This document shows positions 1 through 8,244 of a stretch of 64,000 nucleotides of DNA, piece by piece. Within the stretch, counting starts at the first letter, position 1. The number at the start of each line of letters is the position of its first letter. Made by a program: the position numbers and the translations under genes. The DNA is from Kribbella sp. NBC_00382 (lineage in GTDB: Bacteria; Actinomycetota; Actinomycetes; Propionibacteriales; Kribbellaceae), in NCBI RefSeq assembly GCF_036067295.1, contig NZ_CP107954.1, positions 3,224,001-3,288,000 on the forward strand, given 5' to 3'. The notes under the pieces are model-generated. The model was not told where the DNA came from. It worked only from the letters and a program-made list of their open reading frames with translations, and did no database searches.

Positions 1-1534
1 GGACGCCGGCGAAGGCGTTCGGCATCCGGGCCGGGCTGATCGTGTCGTCGAGCAGGGTGAGGCCGTCGGCGGTGAGCGTGAGGTTGGTGAGCAACGGCGT
101 ACCGATCCTGAGGTGGATGCGGTCGAGTGCCTCGTCGAGACGGTCCTCGCTCTCGACTAGCTCGCAGCGGCCGCCGCCGAGGCCGGCCAGGCGACCGAGG
201 AAGCCGGCGTTGACGGCTTGATCGATGCCGACGGTGTGGATCCGTACGCCGGCCAGCGGTGTGGCCAGTCCGGCGAGGAGCTGGTCCTCGTTGCCTACCT
301 GTCCATCCGTCACCAGGACGAGGACGCGGTCGCGGGAGTTGCTGTTCTCGCCTAGGAGCCGGGCGGCTTCCTGGAGCGGGGTGAACATTTCGGTGCCGCC
401 GCGAGCGGTCAGGCCGGCGAGGTGCTCGACGGCGCGGAAGCGGTTGCGGTCGGTGGCTTCGGCCAAGGTGTTCTCGGGCAGGCCGGTGGGGCGCTCGATG
501 ACGGTGTCGAAGCTCAGTACGGCGAAGCGGTCCGTCGCCGTCAGGGTGTCGACGATCCGGGCTGCGGCTCGGCGGGCGGCGACCATCTTCCAGCCGCTCA
601 TGCTGCCGGATCGGTCTAGTACCAGCACTACGTCCCGCGGTCGGGTTGCTGTGTCGTTGACCGGCGGCAGGATGGTCAGCTCGAAGGTTCCCTCGCTGGT
701 GGACTCCTGGTCGGGCTGGGTGGTGAAGGCTGTGGCGGTTGCTTCGGGTTCGCCGTAGGCGAGTCGGAGGATGAAGTCGCGGTCGACGCGTTCGCCGGGG
801 TTGATGGTGACGGTGGTCTGGCGAGCGCCTTGTTCGGTGGCGATCGCGTGCAGGCTGGAGCGGATGCCGTTGAGGGGAAGGCCTGCCGGGTCGATGTCGG
901 CGGTGATGCTGAGGCGGACGGGGTTGGGGAAGCCGGGGAGCAGGATCGGCGGGGTGATACGAGAGGCATCCGGTACTGCGTCCGTGTCGGGTACGACGCC
1001 GTCGCCGACGGACGGTCCGCTGATCGGCGTACCGGGGATGTAGCGCGGGGCGACGACCAACGGCAGCCGGTACGTCGCTTCGCCGTCCTCGTACGGGAGG
1101 GGGCCGACGAGGGTGAGCTCCACCGACACGCGCTCGCCGGGGACGATGTTGCCGACCCGCAGCGTGAAGACGTCGGGGCGCTCTTCTTCCGCGATCGACG
1201 CACGCTGACCGGCCGCGATCGCCTGGTCGTAGGTCTCCCGTGCCTCGGCGCGCTCTTTCAGCTCAGCCTCGACGGTTCGTCCATCCGCAGTCATCCGCAA
1301 TCCAGTCACCGCGGCGCGCGGCGGCAACGGGAAGATGTACGTCGCCTCCAGCGCGACGTCATGGGGGTTGTGGAACCCCTGCGTAATCACCGTCCGAGAC
1401 ACCAGCCCCGTCACAGTCGCCCGCACGTCGATGCTCTCCAGCGGCAGATTCCCCCGCTCAGTACTCAAGCTACCGAGCCCCGCATCAGAAGCACTCTGCA
1501 ACTCGTCGGGTCGGAGGGTAGGCAGAACAGTCAT
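1..1534 (-). CDS. VIT domain / von Willebrand factor A domain protein (C-terminus outside the window)
   Basis: About 511 residues are visible and the C-terminus lies beyond base 1. The N-terminal half (roughly residues 15-150) resembles the VIT (vault inter-alpha-trypsin) domain. It is followed by a vWA domain with an intact MIDAS start (VLVLDRSGSMSG) and the later Thr and Asp-containing segments (ARGGTEMF, LVTDGQVG). Such proteins are usually metal-dependent adhesion or scaffold proteins; the ligand is unknown. There is no signal peptide, so it is probably cytoplasmic. The ATG at 1534 overlaps the stop of the upstream MerR gene (ATGA), so the pair is very likely co-transcribed and translationally coupled. 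The domain call is firm; the biological role is not. Confidence 0.85.
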   Translation of the reverse strand, partial: MTVLPTLRPDELQSASDAGLGSLSTERGNLPLESIDVRATVTGLVSRTVITQGFHNPHDVALEATYIFPLPPRAAVTGLRMTADGRTVEAELKERAEARETYDQAIAAGQRASIAEEERPDVFTLRVGNIVPGERVSVELTLVGPLPYEDGEATYRLPLVVAPRYIPGTPISGPSVGDGVVPDTDAVPDASRITPPILLPGFPNPVRLSITADIDPAGLPLNGIRSSLHAIATEQGARQTTVTINPGERVDRDFILRLAYGEPEATATAFTTQPDQESTSEGTFELTILPPVNDTATRPRDVVLVLDRSGSMSGWKMVAARRAAARIVDTLTATDRFAVLSFDTVIERPTGLPENTLAEATDRNRFRAVEHLAGLTARGGTEMFTPLQEAARLLGENSNSRDRVLVLVTDGQVGNEDQLLAGLATPLAGVRIHTVGIDQAVNAGFLGRLAGLGGGRCELVESEDRLDEALDRIHLRIGTPLLTNLTLTADGLTLLDDTISPARMPNAFAGV

Positions 1535-2391
1535 AACTCGTCTCCTGACGATTGAGAAAGAAGCCCCTGCCGCCTCAACTCAGCAAGCAACGGACCAGCC
1601 GCAGCAGCAAGCCGCTCGACATCCGGAACAGCCCCACCCTGATCCAGCACCACAGTCACCCCGTCAGCAATCCGCACAGCAGCAACCACCGCGACCTCCG
1701 GCGCTAACGCGCCGGAGGTCGCGGGAAGCAGGTCGGGCGCCGAGGCAGCAGCGAGACGGTGAGTGCCGCCGGTGGCAGTGCCGGCGGGGAGTACCTCATG
1801 CTCCGCCGCGCCGAGCGGAGCGTTAGCGGAGCGAGGGGTCTCGCCGGGGGCGGTGTCGGCGGGGCTGGGCTCGGGTGAGCGGTCCGCCCAGAAGCGGGCT
1901 CGGGCCAAGGCGGGCTGGCCCGCCGTCGCAGCTGCGGCCGACTCGGGGGCCGCGCCCCCGGGAGCTGCCGGCGCGGGCGCCGCACCTGCTGACACGCCCG
2001 GCTCGGGCGCCGCATCGCTCGCGCCGCCCACTCTGCCCGCGTCGCTCACCGCGGCTGGCGCGGAGGCCGCCTTTGGGGGGTTGGGTGGGAGGGCGGCGAT
2101 GGGTTCTAGGGCTTGGTTGGTGGCGCCGGCTAACTCGGATTGGATTTGGGCGATGGTTTGGCCCTGGGACTGGCGGCGTTTGATGGCTACCAGTTGGAGT
2201 AGGTGGCGGTGGCTGTAGAGAGCCGTGCGGCCGCGCATTTCAGTGGGGCGGTCGACCAAGCCCGTCGTGGTGTACCAGCGGATCGTTCGCTGGTCGGGGA
2301 CTGCGCGGACGCGGCCATTGGCTTGGCTCGGGTAGTCGGCCAGTGCCGCTTCTACCCGTTCCGCCAACTCACCGAGGGTCCACAGTTCCAT
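1531..2391 (-). CDS. MerR-family transcriptional regulator with long Ala/Pro-rich tail
   Basis: This 286-residue protein begins with a MerR-type winged helix (about residues 1-90; motifs TIRWYTTTGLVDRP and LYSHRHLLQLVAIKRRQ), in which an arginine-anchored recognition helix is followed by the wing. Residues 95-230 are a low-complexity Ala/Pro/Gly linker. The last 50 residues form a small conserved-looking module (VAVVAAVRIADGVTVVLDQG) that may be the effector or dimer domain. No metal-binding cysteine pattern of MerR/ZntR is present. It overlaps the vWA gene by 4 bases and probably controls it and itself through the perfect dyad just upstream. The cytoplasmic regulator role is well supported; the inducer is unknown. 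Confidence 0.88.
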   Translation of the reverse strand: MELWTLGELAERVEAALADYPSQANGRVRAVPDQRTIRWYTTTGLVDRPTEMRGRTALYSHRHLLQLVAIKRRQSQGQTIAQIQSELAGATNQALEPIAALPPNPPKAASAPAAVSDAGRVGGASDAAPEPGVSAGAAPAPAAPGGAAPESAAAATAGQPALARARFWADRSPEPSPADTAPGETPRSANAPLGAAEHEVLPAGTATGGTHRLAAASAPDLLPATSGALAPEVAVVAAVRIADGVTVVLDQGGAVPDVERLAAAAGPLLAELRRQGLLSQSSGDEL

Positions 2392-2401
2392 GCGAGGATC
2401 A

Positions 2402-2425
2402 TGACACTGTTATATGACAGTGTCA
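2402..2425 (-). promoter_or_regulatory. Perfect dyad operator within the merR promoter
   Basis: TGACACTGT and ACAGTGTCA are perfect 9-base arms around a 6-base spacer, ending 10 bases upstream of the MerR start codon. On the minus strand a TTGACA box opens the dyad, and a CATGAT -10-like box lies 17 bases further on, seven bases before the ATG. This is the classical MerR layout, with the operator between -35 and -10. It also suggests a leaderless transcript, because no Shine-Dalgarno sequence is seen. Confidence 0.75.
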
Positions 2426-2485
2426 ACATCCTCTCGCGGAACAGCTGAGCCCGCTCCCGCTCCCGCCACCGCCCCGCGCCAGCAC

Positions 2486-2574
2486 CATTTCGGTGGTCAA
2501 CCCCCGAAATGGCCGGTTGCCACCTGTGGTTCAGGGGTGGCAACCCACAAGGTCAGGGGTTAACCACCGAAATG
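2486..2574. repeat. Nested intergenic palindrome, copy A
   Basis: The outer arms 2486-2504 and 2556-2574 match at 18 of 19 positions (core GGTTAACCCC). The inner arms GGTTGCCACC (2515-2524) and GGTGGCAACC (2536-2545) are perfect around an 11-base loop. A second copy with the same inner core, the same loop length and the same GGTTAACCCC outer motif lies at 49492-49568. It occupies the gap downstream of the RidA-like gene and upstream of merR. It could act as a bidirectional terminator or be a dispersed REP-like element. Confidence 0.75.
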
Positions 2575-2647
2575 TGGCGGTAGAGACGGGGCGGGGGCGG
2601 TGGGGTGAGGAGGGGATGGGGGTGAGGAGGAGGTGGGGGCGGGGCAA

Positions 2648-3301
2648 TCAGCGTTTGGGGTAGGCGGCGTCTACCTCTACCTCGACGAGCCAGCCGGTGA
2701 CGGGGAGGTTCTCGATCTCGAGGGCGAAGCGGGACGGGCGGGACTTGTTGACGACGAAGGGCTTGGCGGGGGCGGCGGTGCCGAGGGGGACGGGGACGAA
2801 CTTGCCGGTGGTGAGGTCGGTGTTGGCGAAGTACTGGCGGTACGCCCGGTTCCAGCCGGCGAAGTCAGCGGCAGGTGCACCTAAAGGGTTCTGCAGGAAG
2901 ACGCGCATCGTGTAGACGTCGGAGTACGAGAGCCCGACCGCCTTGAGGTTTTCGCCGATCCGGCGCAAGGCGTTGATTCCTTGGGCTTCGGTGATCGTGA
3001 CGCCGGCGGGCAACACTCCACCCGGGAAGATGACAGTGTCGACGTACGAGGCCTCACTCCCCGCGGGAGCGTCAGCATTCAAGGCGCTCGGCCCGAGCCC
3101 ACTCGTCTTGTAGATCGGGGTGTCGGCGCCGATCCCCACACCGGTGGCGATCATCGGGTTCGCCTGACCGGCGGGCAGGGCCGGTACGACGGTGCCGGGC
3201 CGCGGCGGCTTCGGCCGATCCCACCAGCCGTCGGCGGTCGCAGTACCGGCAACAAAAGAAAGCGCTACGACGGCAACCCCAGCAACCAAACGCTTCTTCA
3301 T
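2648..3301 (-). CDS. Exported RidA/YjgF-family protein
   Basis: The product is 217 residues: a Sec signal peptide (KKRLVAGVAVVALSFVAGTATA) followed by a RidA/YjgF-like domain. The domain shows the family landmarks VYTMRVFLQN, the YRQYF helix, an Arg-containing RPSRFALEIENLP segment that aligns with the catalytic-Arg strand, and the C-terminal VEVEVDAAY. Typical RidA proteins have about 130 residues and are cytosolic. This one is longer, with an N-terminal extension and an insertion before the RPSR segment. RidA proteins hydrolyse reactive enamine/imine intermediates. The ATG overlaps the stop of the amine oxidase gene (ATGA), so the two are coupled and probably act on the same chemistry outside the membrane. 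Family is well supported; substrate is inferred. Confidence 0.82.
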   Translation of the reverse strand: MKKRLVAGVAVVALSFVAGTATADGWWDRPKPPRPGTVVPALPAGQANPMIATGVGIGADTPIYKTSGLGPSALNADAPAGSEASYVDTVIFPGGVLPAGVTITEAQGINALRRIGENLKAVGLSYSDVYTMRVFLQNPLGAPAADFAGWNRAYRQYFANTDLTTGKFVPVPLGTAAPAKPFVVNKSRPSRFALEIENLPVTGWLVEVEVDAAYPKR

Positions 3302-4878
3302 CGGCTCATCACCTTGCTGTGCAGGGCGGTCACGGTGGCCCGGGCGGAGACCATCGCGCCGTGCTGCCAGGCGATGGTGTGGCTGAGGTGGTCGCCGGCG
3401 AAGTAGATGTTGCCGGTCGGTTCGAGCAGCTTCGCGTAGACGCCGTCGGTCTGCGACGGCCAGCCGACCCACGAACCGCGCGAGTACTCCGTACCCGCCC
3501 AGTCCACCGAGAACGACGCCTTCACGTCCTTGCCGTAGCCGTCACCGTGAATTTTGATGCCCTGGGCAATGGCTCGCTCGAGCCGAGCGGCCGGGCTGAG
3601 CGCACCGTACGCCGTGGCGTTGGCGCCCGTGTTGTAGTAGCCGATCATCGTTCCGCGCTCGCCGTGGAAGCCGGTCGACGGGTACCACATGTTCACCAGG
3701 TCGAGGTTGCTGTTCGTGATCCCGCCGTAGATCCGGTGGTCGAGCTCCCACCAGCGTCGCCCGTACTCGATCCCGATCTTGCCCGCGTTGGTCGGCCTCG
3801 CGTACTGCAGCGCGGTGATGATCTCGGCCGGCAGGTTCGACGGCACGGTCGCCGCGATGTGCGGCGGCAACGCGCAGATCGCATAGTCCGCCTTGAGTTC
3901 CCGTGGCTTGCCGCCGCTGCTGTAGATCACCGAGACGCCGGCCGACGTGTTGCGCAACCCGAGCACCTTGGCGCCGTACACGAACTTCTCCCGGCCGATC
4001 GCCCGCTCGAACGCGTACGGGATCCGGTCCATCCCGCCGACCGGCTGGAACATCATCATCGCCTGGTCCCAGCCGAACTCGAACGAGAAGTAGTTGCCGA
4101 CCCCGCTCGCGAGCACATCGCTCAGCCCGTACGGCGCTGCGGTACGCCCACCCTCCAACCCGGCGCCAGGTTCGACCTCGTACCCCCGCCGCCCATCGGT
4201 GCCCGTGTAGGCGAACCCGGCCGCTTTGTTGCCAATGGCACCAAAACTGCCGAGGAAACCGATCAGCGCCTCCTTGTCGGTCGCCGTCAACAGGCCGTCG
4301 AGCGCACCCTGGTCGGTCGCCTTGGCGAGCAACTCGGAGACGTACCCGTAGACGTCGGCCTTCGCGGTCCGATGCCGGATCGCCTTGTTCGAAAGAGAAG
4401 TGGTGCCTTCGCGATAGAGGTAGGCGTCGGCGTTCTGGTTCACGAACGGCTCGACCGCGACGCCGAGTTCGCGACAGTAGTCCAGCGTTACGTGATGCTG
4501 CGGGATCCGGCCGGGCCCGGCGTTCATGTACTGCCCCTTGGAGAACTTGGCCCGTTGCGTGTTGCCGTGCAGGTCCTTCTCCTCGGTGCCGCCGCGGACC
4601 GTCCAGTTCCGCCCACCCGGCCGCTGGCGGGCCTCCAGCAGCGTCACCTTGTAGCCGGCCTTGCCGAGTTCGTACGCCGAGGTCAGCCCGGAGATCCCGG
4701 CGCCGAGGATGACGATGTGCTTCTTGCCGCGTCCGTTCAGGTCAGTGCGCGTCGGCGCCGCGAAGGCCGGGGTCTCCGCGGCGGTGGTCAGGCCGAGCGC
4801 GCCCATCGTCGAGTACAAGACACCGGCGCCACCGGTGATACCGACCTGTTGCAGGAACTGCCGTCGGGTTTGGGGCAT
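3298..4878 (-). CDS. Tat-exported flavin monoamine / L-amino-acid oxidase
   Basis: This is a 526-residue FAD-dependent amine oxidase. It starts with a twin-arginine signal (PQTRRQFLQQVGITGG). The dinucleotide-binding motif ILGAGISGLTSAYELGKAG and the following EARQRPGGR sit at about residues 45-85, and the C-terminal FAD motif is NIYFAGDHLSHTIAWQHGA. These proteins oxidise amines or amino acids to imines with release of H2O2. The start at 4878 is chosen over an in-frame ATG 15 bases upstream because a GAGGAG ribosome site lies 7 bases before it and the Tat motif is then correctly placed. Tat export fits a protein that folds with FAD before translocation. It is the first gene of a coupled pair with the RidA-like protein. 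Confidence 0.9.
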   Translation of the reverse strand: MPQTRRQFLQQVGITGGAGVLYSTMGALGLTTAAETPAFAAPTRTDLNGRGKKHIVILGAGISGLTSAYELGKAGYKVTLLEARQRPGGRNWTVRGGTEEKDLHGNTQRAKFSKGQYMNAGPGRIPQHHVTLDYCRELGVAVEPFVNQNADAYLYREGTTSLSNKAIRHRTAKADVYGYVSELLAKATDQGALDGLLTATDKEALIGFLGSFGAIGNKAAGFAYTGTDGRRGYEVEPGAGLEGGRTAAPYGLSDVLASGVGNYFSFEFGWDQAMMMFQPVGGMDRIPYAFERAIGREKFVYGAKVLGLRNTSAGVSVIYSSGGKPRELKADYAICALPPHIAATVPSNLPAEIITALQYARPTNAGKIGIEYGRRWWELDHRIYGGITNSNLDLVNMWYPSTGFHGERGTMIGYYNTGANATAYGALSPAARLERAIAQGIKIHGDGYGKDVKASFSVDWAGTEYSRGSWVGWPSQTDGVYAKLLEPTGNIYFAGDHLSHTIAWQHGAMVSARATVTALHSKVMSR

Positions 4879-5026
4879 GTGCGAACTCCTCACTAGGCGG
4901 GTGGGGTTGCCTAGAAAGGTAAGGACAAAGTGTTTCCCGCCCGTATCCGCGCTGTGAGAATTTGGCGGCGATCGCGACAGTAATGTTTCGTATTAACGAC
5001 CCTGTGGCCGCGGCGGGTCTGCTCTG

Positions 5027-5812
5027 TTACTTGGCGAGCTGCGCCTGAAGGGCTTTCGCTGCTGATGAGATCTGCGCGTAGACGCCGGGGTAGCCGCTTT
5101 CGGCGCAGCCCTTGCCCCACGAGACGGTGCCGAGCAGGCGGCCGTTGAGGACGAGCGGGCCGCCGGAGTCGCCTTGGCAGGCGTCGCGGCCGCCTTCGAC
5201 ATAGCCCGCGCAGATGTTCGTCGCGGCGGCGTAGCCGTTGGCTGTGTACTCCTTGTTCGCCAGGCAGGTCGCGTCGCCCAGGTCCGGTACGGCGAGCTTC
5301 TCCAGGGTGTCGGCGGGGCCTGTCTCTTGTGTATCGCCCCAGCCGTAGACGGTCGGTACTGCGCCCTTGCGGTCGGCCTTCGGATTCGTCTCCAGCGGCA
5401 GGACCGGTACGCCGGTAAGCGGCCGGCTCAGCGTAAGTACGGCGAAGTCGTAGCGGTTCTGGTCGTGGTTGTAACCGGGATGGACCCAGATCGACTTGAT
5501 GCCGGACGTACGGCCGACGCTGGTGTCCGTCAGGTCCGGCCGGCCCTGGACCGCGGTGTAGGTCGATGCGGGCTGGATCATGCAGTGGGCGGCCGTGATG
5601 ATCTTGTTCGCGCTGACCAGGGCCGCACCGCAGTACCGGCCGGTCTCTTCGGCGGAGTTGGAGTTCGTCAGCGCGATCGCCCACGGCGCTTCCGTAGTAC
5701 TGGCCAGCGTGCCGCCCACGATCAGCTTGTGGTCGTGGCCATCCGAAGCACTCGCGGCACCCGCGGTGGCGAGCAGAAGAACCCCGGCGATGGCAGCAGC
5801 ACGCTTCAACAT
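5027..5812 (-). CDS. Secreted trypsin-like serine protease (S1 family)
   Basis: The product has 261 residues from the ATG at 5812: a signal peptide (LKRAAAIAGVLLLATAGAASA), a short propeptide, and a mature start IVGG at about residue 31. The catalytic triad is visible: His76 in TAAHC, Asp122 in YDFAVL and Ser216 in GDSGGP. Asp210, six residues before the serine, predicts cleavage after Lys or Arg. Six cysteines fit three disulfides. An upstream in-frame ATG at 5857 is rejected because it would add a non-signal extension and overlap the preceding gene. The gene starts only 11 bases after the DUF4386-like gene, so they may share a transcript. Confidence 0.93.
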   Translation of the reverse strand: MLKRAAAIAGVLLLATAGAASASDGHDHKLIVGGTLASTTEAPWAIALTNSNSAEETGRYCGAALVSANKIITAAHCMIQPASTYTAVQGRPDLTDTSVGRTSGIKSIWVHPGYNHDQNRYDFAVLTLSRPLTGVPVLPLETNPKADRKGAVPTVYGWGDTQETGPADTLEKLAVPDLGDATCLANKEYTANGYAAATNICAGYVEGGRDACQGDSGGPLVLNGRLLGTVSWGKGCAESGYPGVYAQISSAAKALQAQLAK

Positions 5813-5822
5813 GCGAGCGAAC

Positions 5823-6533
5823 CTACTGCACGTGGTCACACGATTGCGGTAGGTCATCGGTACGTCGCCAAACCGACACGCCCAAGGCGATCGTCCACAC
5901 GCCCCACGCGGTACTGCCGATCAGCCCGCCAAGATCCCAGACCGGGAAGCTGGGGATCGCCGTCGCGAGGATGTCGCCCTGGTTGGTCAGGTAGAGCACG
6001 CTCGCCACGAGTCCGGAGCTGGCGACCCACCGATGCTCGCGCAGCAAGGCGACGCAAACGCCAATGCTCCAAGCGATCGCGAGTAGTTGGCCGAGGTGCT
6101 CGCCGAGCAGTGCTCCACCGAACTGATGCTGTGCGGTCCAAGCAGCCTCGACTGCGGCTCGCGTCGTCTCGTCGCCCCCGGCGTAGGCGCGGGCGAGCGG
6201 TGGGACGACGAAAACCCAGCGCAGGAAGCCGATCAGCGAGAGGAGTACTGATGCGGCGCCTAGCCAGGTGGCGGTTCGGAGTACCGGGTCGTGGCGGCGG
6301 TTGAGCGCTTGTGGGACCAGGAGGATCGGGATCGCGAGCAGGGCATAGGTCCAGGCGACCGCGAACCAGGTCCAGATCAGGCTGGTGCCGCCCGCGGTGA
6401 AGGCCGGCAGGACGACGTCGGCCGGCTCCCGCAGGATGTCGGGCCAGTCGAAGGTCGATGAGAGAACGCTCGCGGCCACCCCGAAGGCGATGGCGGCGAG
6501 GACGAACAGTGCACCGGTGAGGCGACGCAGCAT
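5823..6533 (-). CDS. DUF4386-like integral membrane protein
   Basis: This 236-residue protein has about six hydrophobic helices (first one LTGALFVLAAIAFGVAASVL) and short charged loops. The layout matches the DUF4386 family, whose function is unknown. An AGGAG ribosome site stands 6 bases before the ATG. It is divergent from a TetR regulator, and the intervening 100 bases contain three TGTAC-type operator-like sites. It is therefore probably repressed by that TetR protein. No catalytic motif is visible. Confidence 0.75.
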   Translation of the reverse strand: MLRRLTGALFVLAAIAFGVAASVLSSTFDWPDILREPADVVLPAFTAGGTSLIWTWFAVAWTYALLAIPILLVPQALNRRHDPVLRTATWLGAASVLLSLIGFLRWVFVVPPLARAYAGGDETTRAAVEAAWTAQHQFGGALLGEHLGQLLAIAWSIGVCVALLREHRWVASSGLVASVLYLTNQGDILATAIPSFPVWDLGGLIGSTAWGVWTIALGVSVWRRTDDLPQSCDHVQ

Positions 6534-6550
6534 GATGGGCTCCTAGAAAT

Positions 6551-6599
6551 TGTACGGCGTACAGAATCTGTACAGTGTCCAAATAATGTACGCTGTGCA
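6551..6599. promoter_or_regulatory. Three TGTAC-based operator-like sites between divergent genes
   Basis: The divergent gap holds TGTACGGCGTACA (6551-6563, palindromic around a central base), the perfect palindrome CTGTACAG (6568-6575) and TGTACGCTGTGCA (6587-6599, imperfect). They share the same half-site and lie in the promoter region of both the DUF4386-like gene and the tetR gene, which is typical for an autoregulated TetR repressor. Confidence 0.7.
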
Positions 6600-6633
6600 G
6601 AGATGCGTCAAGGGGTCGAGCAAAGGAGCCTGG

Positions 6634-7320
6634 ATGGCACCGGCAGGACGGGGGCGGCCCGGGCCGCGGCGGGCGTTGACGGAGGACGAGATCCTCGATG
6701 CCGCGCTGGCGTTGCTGGACGAGGGCGGGCCGGCAGCGGCGTCGATCCGGGGGATCGCGGCGAAGGTCGGGGTCGCGCCGAACGCGGTCTACACCTACTT
6801 CCCGGACAAGGCAGCGGTGACCAGTGCGCTGGTCGAGCGGCTGCTCGGTGAGTCCGACCAGGGCGTGTTCGCCGACCCCAGTCGGTCGTGGCGGGAGCGG
6901 ATCGAGGGTGCGGCGATCGACCTGCGCGAACGGATGGTGGCGCATCCGGGCGCGGCTGCTCTGCTGATGAGCGGTCCGATGGACGGCCCGCGGGCGACCG
7001 CGCTCGGTGAGCAGTTGCAGGAGCTGCTGGTCGGGGCGGGGCTCGAGGAGCAGGAGGCCGCGCGGGCGACGTACCTGCTGATCGTCTACGTCCTCGGCTC
7101 GATCGCGCTCGAGGTCGCCGACGAGTCCGAGCCCGGCCCATTGCCTCCCGAGTCGGAGCGGATCGCCACTCGCCGCCGGGTTTTCGACCAGATCCCGGCC
7201 GAGGTCTTCCCGCGGTCAGCTGCCGCCGCCCCGACGATGGCGACCTATATCTCGACCGATCAGTACCTGTGGGGCCTGCATCGGGTGCTGGACGGCATCA
7301 GCGGCCCGAATCATGCATAG
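6634..7320 (+). CDS. TetR/AcrR-family transcriptional regulator
   Basis: The product has 228 residues. The N-terminal helix-turn-helix spans about residues 12-60 (EDEILDAALALLDEGG, SIRGIAAKVGVAPNAVYTYFPDK), the normal TetR signature. The C-terminal helical ligand domain ends with a TetR_C-like segment. The start at 6634 has an AAAGGAG ribosome site 6 bases upstream; an earlier in-frame ATG at 6550 would run through the operators and is rejected. It probably represses the divergent membrane protein gene and itself. The ligand is unknown. Confidence 0.9.
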   Translation: MAPAGRGRPGPRRALTEDEILDAALALLDEGGPAAASIRGIAAKVGVAPNAVYTYFPDKAAVTSALVERLLGESDQGVFADPSRSWRERIEGAAIDLRERMVAHPGAAALLMSGPMDGPRATALGEQLQELLVGAGLEEQEAARATYLLIVYVLGSIALEVADESEPGPLPPESERIATRRRVFDQIPAEVFPRSAAAAPTMATYISTDQYLWGLHRVLDGISGPNHA

Positions 7321-7386
7321 GTCCGCGCTGTAGGGGCACAGGGCGGTCAAGAGGTTGCCGGAACTCGAGGTCCCGCAACCTCCAGG

Positions 7387-7415
7387 CCCCGGCGTTGAGG
7401 AAACCAGCGCCGGGG
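7387..7415 (+). terminator. Hairpin downstream of tetR
   Basis: CCCCGGCG (7387-7394) and CGCCGGGG (7408-7415) form a perfect 8-bp G/C stem with a 13-base loop, 67 bases after the tetR stop. No T-run follows, as is common in actinomycetes. It could instead be part of the leader of the GAF-ANTAR gene. Confidence 0.5.
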
Positions 7416-7504
7416 TCGCCTCATGCACAACTTCGATGACGCACACTGGGGATTACTGCACGCCGAGTTCCCGGGGGGAGATCGGCTTCGGCAAGGAGCT
7501 GACG

Positions 7505-8209
7505 ATGATCGAAGAACAAGCCCCACATCTGGAGATCGCCGCGGCGATGACCGAGGTGGCGGCCGCGATGACCGGGCCGACCGACCTGGACGAGACGCTG
7601 CTGGTGATCACCCGCTGCACCGTCGACACCATCCCGGGGATCGTCGACGCGAGCATCTCGATCACCGCCAAGGACGGCCTGATCAAGACGCTCGCGCCGA
7701 CCGGTCCGCGGGTCACCCGGGCCGACCACCTGCAGTACGAGCTGGGTGAGGGGCCGTGCCTGGACGCGGCGATCGAGGATCCGGTGGTCGCGGTCAACGA
7801 TCTGGCCAACGACCCGCGCTGGCCGGACTTCGGCCCGAAGGCGGCGGCGCTCGGGTTCGGCTCGCAGATCGCGTTCCAGTTCCGGGCCGAGCCGCACATC
7901 CGCGGTGCGCTCAACCTGTACGCGCAGGAGCCGAACGCGATCGACCATGACTCGGTCCAGCTCGGCAGCATGTTCGCCGGCCAGGTCGCCGTCGCGATGG
8001 GCTGGGCCCGCCAGGACCAGACCCTGACCGAGGCGCTCGCCACCCGCAACATGATCGGCCAGGCGGTCGGCATCGTGATGGAACGGTACAAACTCGACTC
8101 CGACCGAGCCTTCGCCTTCCTCACCCGCCTCTCCCAGACCAGCAACACCAAACTCAACGCCATCGCCAAGGCCCTGGTCCAGCAGGCGAACGAGCAGTCT
8201 CAGCAGTAA
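7505..8209 (+). CDS. GAF-ANTAR domain regulator
   Basis: The product has 234 residues. A GAF domain occupies about residues 5-150 (YELGEGPCLDA, RWPDFGPKAAALGFGSQIAF, GALNLYAQEP). A C-terminal three-helix ANTAR domain follows at about 165-225 (RNMIGQAVGIVMERYKL, FAFLTRLSQTSNTKL). ANTAR proteins bind paired RNA hexaloop hairpins and act as antiterminators; the GAF part usually senses a small molecule or redox state. The start at 7505 has AAGGAG 7 bases upstream and is preferred over a longer in-frame extension to 7355. No partner kinase is adjacent, so its RNA targets are elsewhere. Confidence 0.92.
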   Translation: MIEEQAPHLEIAAAMTEVAAAMTGPTDLDETLLVITRCTVDTIPGIVDASISITAKDGLIKTLAPTGPRVTRADHLQYELGEGPCLDAAIEDPVVAVNDLANDPRWPDFGPKAAALGFGSQIAFQFRAEPHIRGALNLYAQEPNAIDHDSVQLGSMFAGQVAVAMGWARQDQTLTEALATRNMIGQAVGIVMERYKLDSDRAFAFLTRLSQTSNTKLNAIAKALVQQANEQSQQ

Positions 8210-8244
8210 CCGTGTAGCCCCGCGCCACATGGGCACGGGTAGCT

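Noticed and set aside
3319..4896. Long open frame antisense to the amine oxidase gene
   Set aside because: It is the usual GC-rich shadow: Arg/Val/Asp-rich translation without domain, and the opposite strand has a clear FAD enzyme with ribosome site and Tat signal.
4879..5026. Short inverted repeat GTAATG...ATTAAC near 4980-5000 as operator
   Set aside because: Arms are only 4 bases with mismatches in an AT-rich patch; too weak to call.
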